This document shows positions 32,980 to 33,461 of a DNA stretch of 33,461 nt, piece by piece. The notes below the pieces were generated by a model. It searched no databases, was not told the DNA's origin, and saw only the letters and a list, made by a program, of their open reading frames with translations. The translations under genes and the position numbers were made by a program. Every line of letters begins with the position of its first letter. Position 1 is the first letter of the stretch. Source of the stretch: Rheinheimera sp. A13L (GTDB lineage Bacteria > Pseudomonadota > Gammaproteobacteria > Enterobacterales > Alteromonadaceae). The stretch covers positions 1-33,461 of the forward strand of contig NZ_AFHI01000026.1 in NCBI RefSeq assembly GCF_000217935.1. The letters run 5' to 3'.

Positions 32980-33461
32980 ATCCATCCCATGCTCTCCCTA
33001 TCTTTATTATTTTGACTACACTGTTTTTTCTTTTATTACATCTAACATCTTTCTGGTCTCAAAATTTGGGGGAAAAGGTAAGGCCGTAACAAGGCAAAAC
33101 ACTGCATTCAAAAACTACAGCTACTTAACTGAGAAATACCGTAAAATCTATACAGCCAAGATCACGTTTTCTGTACCTGTTCCAAGGTAGTGTGTTGTAC
33201 ACTTTTTGGCAATACTGAAATGAGAATTTGGGGGTGAGCAACAATAAATCGATTTACTTCGATCAGGCGCTTTAGAAATCCATACTAAGAGTGCAGCGGT
33301 CAACTGAATTTGGACACATCATTATTGTCCAAAAATCGGTGACATCTTGAAACGCGACGATAAACAAGCCACGCATTAATAACCTTTTCCAGCAATGCGC
33401 TGTTGTCTCGACATTTTCGAGAGCTATGTTTTATTGATTTTCAACAATGTCCGCTTTCAGT
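32980..33461. other. AT-rich stretch without a recognisable gene
   Basis: No convincing gene is present. A plus-strand frame stays open from the IS to 33238 without a suitable start (it contains KFGGKGKAVTRQNTAFKNYS), and a minus-strand frame of 46 codons is open at 33303-33440 (it contains ALLEKVINAWLVYRR), again without a start. Both may be fragments of decayed mobile genes. An 8-bp hairpin TTTGGACA/TGTCCAAA lies at 33309-33333. AATTTGGGGG occurs at 33063 and 33226 and also inside the IS right end at 32962. Confidence 0.4.

Larger units (their letters stand above)
24531..33461 (+). mobile_element. Integrative island inserted in hslR (GMT-like), right end not seen
   Basis: Foreign DNA starts within a few bases of 24531, where hslR breaks off. 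It carries a four-gene recombinase operon immediately inside the left end, then an IS3-family element and AT-rich debris. Neither the 3' part of hslR nor a second copy of the junction sequence AAATGGCTGTG appears later, so the element continues past the window. The overall design, with recombinase, large integrase-like protein and small accessory protein genes in tandem at one edge, resembles Gamma-Mobile-Trio islands, which carry phage defence and effector cargo. That resemblance is from memory. Confidence 0.65.

Noticed and set aside
32963-33238. Plus-strand frame running out of the IS towards 33238
   Set aside because: It has no usable start codon or ribosome binding site and I cannot match it to a family, so I did not call it as coding.
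24531-33461. A second copy of the hslR junction that would close the island inside the window
   Set aside because: I looked for AAATGGCTGTG and for codons continuing RLDKWLWAARF and found neither, so the right end must be outside or deleted.

Overview
The window looks like a gammaproteobacterial chromosome of the Alteromonadales/Chromatiales type, with Rheinheimera-like gene content. That placement is an inference from protein style and gene order, not from a search. The left 24.5 kb is conserved backbone. The last 9 kb is a horizontally acquired element carrying an insertion sequence.

Backbone, bases 1-13029: nudC and rsd are divergent, followed by fkpA, a WD40 lipoprotein, slyX, yheV, the ABC-F ATPase gene yheS, a TIGR02444-type gene and a 42-residue DUF3149-like membrane peptide. 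A small accessory patch at 6521-7228 holds a double-glycine-type bacteriocin precursor and a probable partner or immunity protein, separated by a strong hairpin. A GMC oxidoreductase with a Tat-type small subunit follows, then yheT-yheU, cysQ-nudE (opposite strand) and yrfG.

Type II secretion operon, 13004-24328 on the minus strand: gspC-D-E-F-G-H-I-J-K-L-M-N is complete and intact. Most genes overlap or lie within a few bases of each other. The exception is the gspL-gspM junction, where a 74-bp tandem duplication has made two chained 25-codon mini-ORFs. Each overlaps its neighbours by ATGA and each ends in a GGAGGT ribosome binding site.

Island, about 24531 to the end of the window: upstream of gspC the divergent gene is hslR (Hsp15). 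Only its first 19 codons remain, ending exactly inside the conserved RLDKWLW motif. Foreign DNA begins there, and a four-gene operon follows: a 413-aa tyrosine recombinase with complete catalytic residues; a 756-aa protein that looks like a recombinase relative with lost catalytic arginines and a Cys4 cluster; a 926-aa second recombinase with complete residues and a C-terminal Cys-rich domain; and a 169-aa basic HTH/coiled-coil protein. This resembles the integration module of Gamma-Mobile-Trio (GMT) islands, with one more gene than a trio. Beyond it lie an IS3-family element (IS407-like, 31782-32979) that cuts a small gene and lacks a visible target duplication, and about 480 bp of AT-rich debris. 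The rest of hslR is not in the window, so the island's cargo and right end are outside.

No tRNA, rRNA or CRISPR array was seen.
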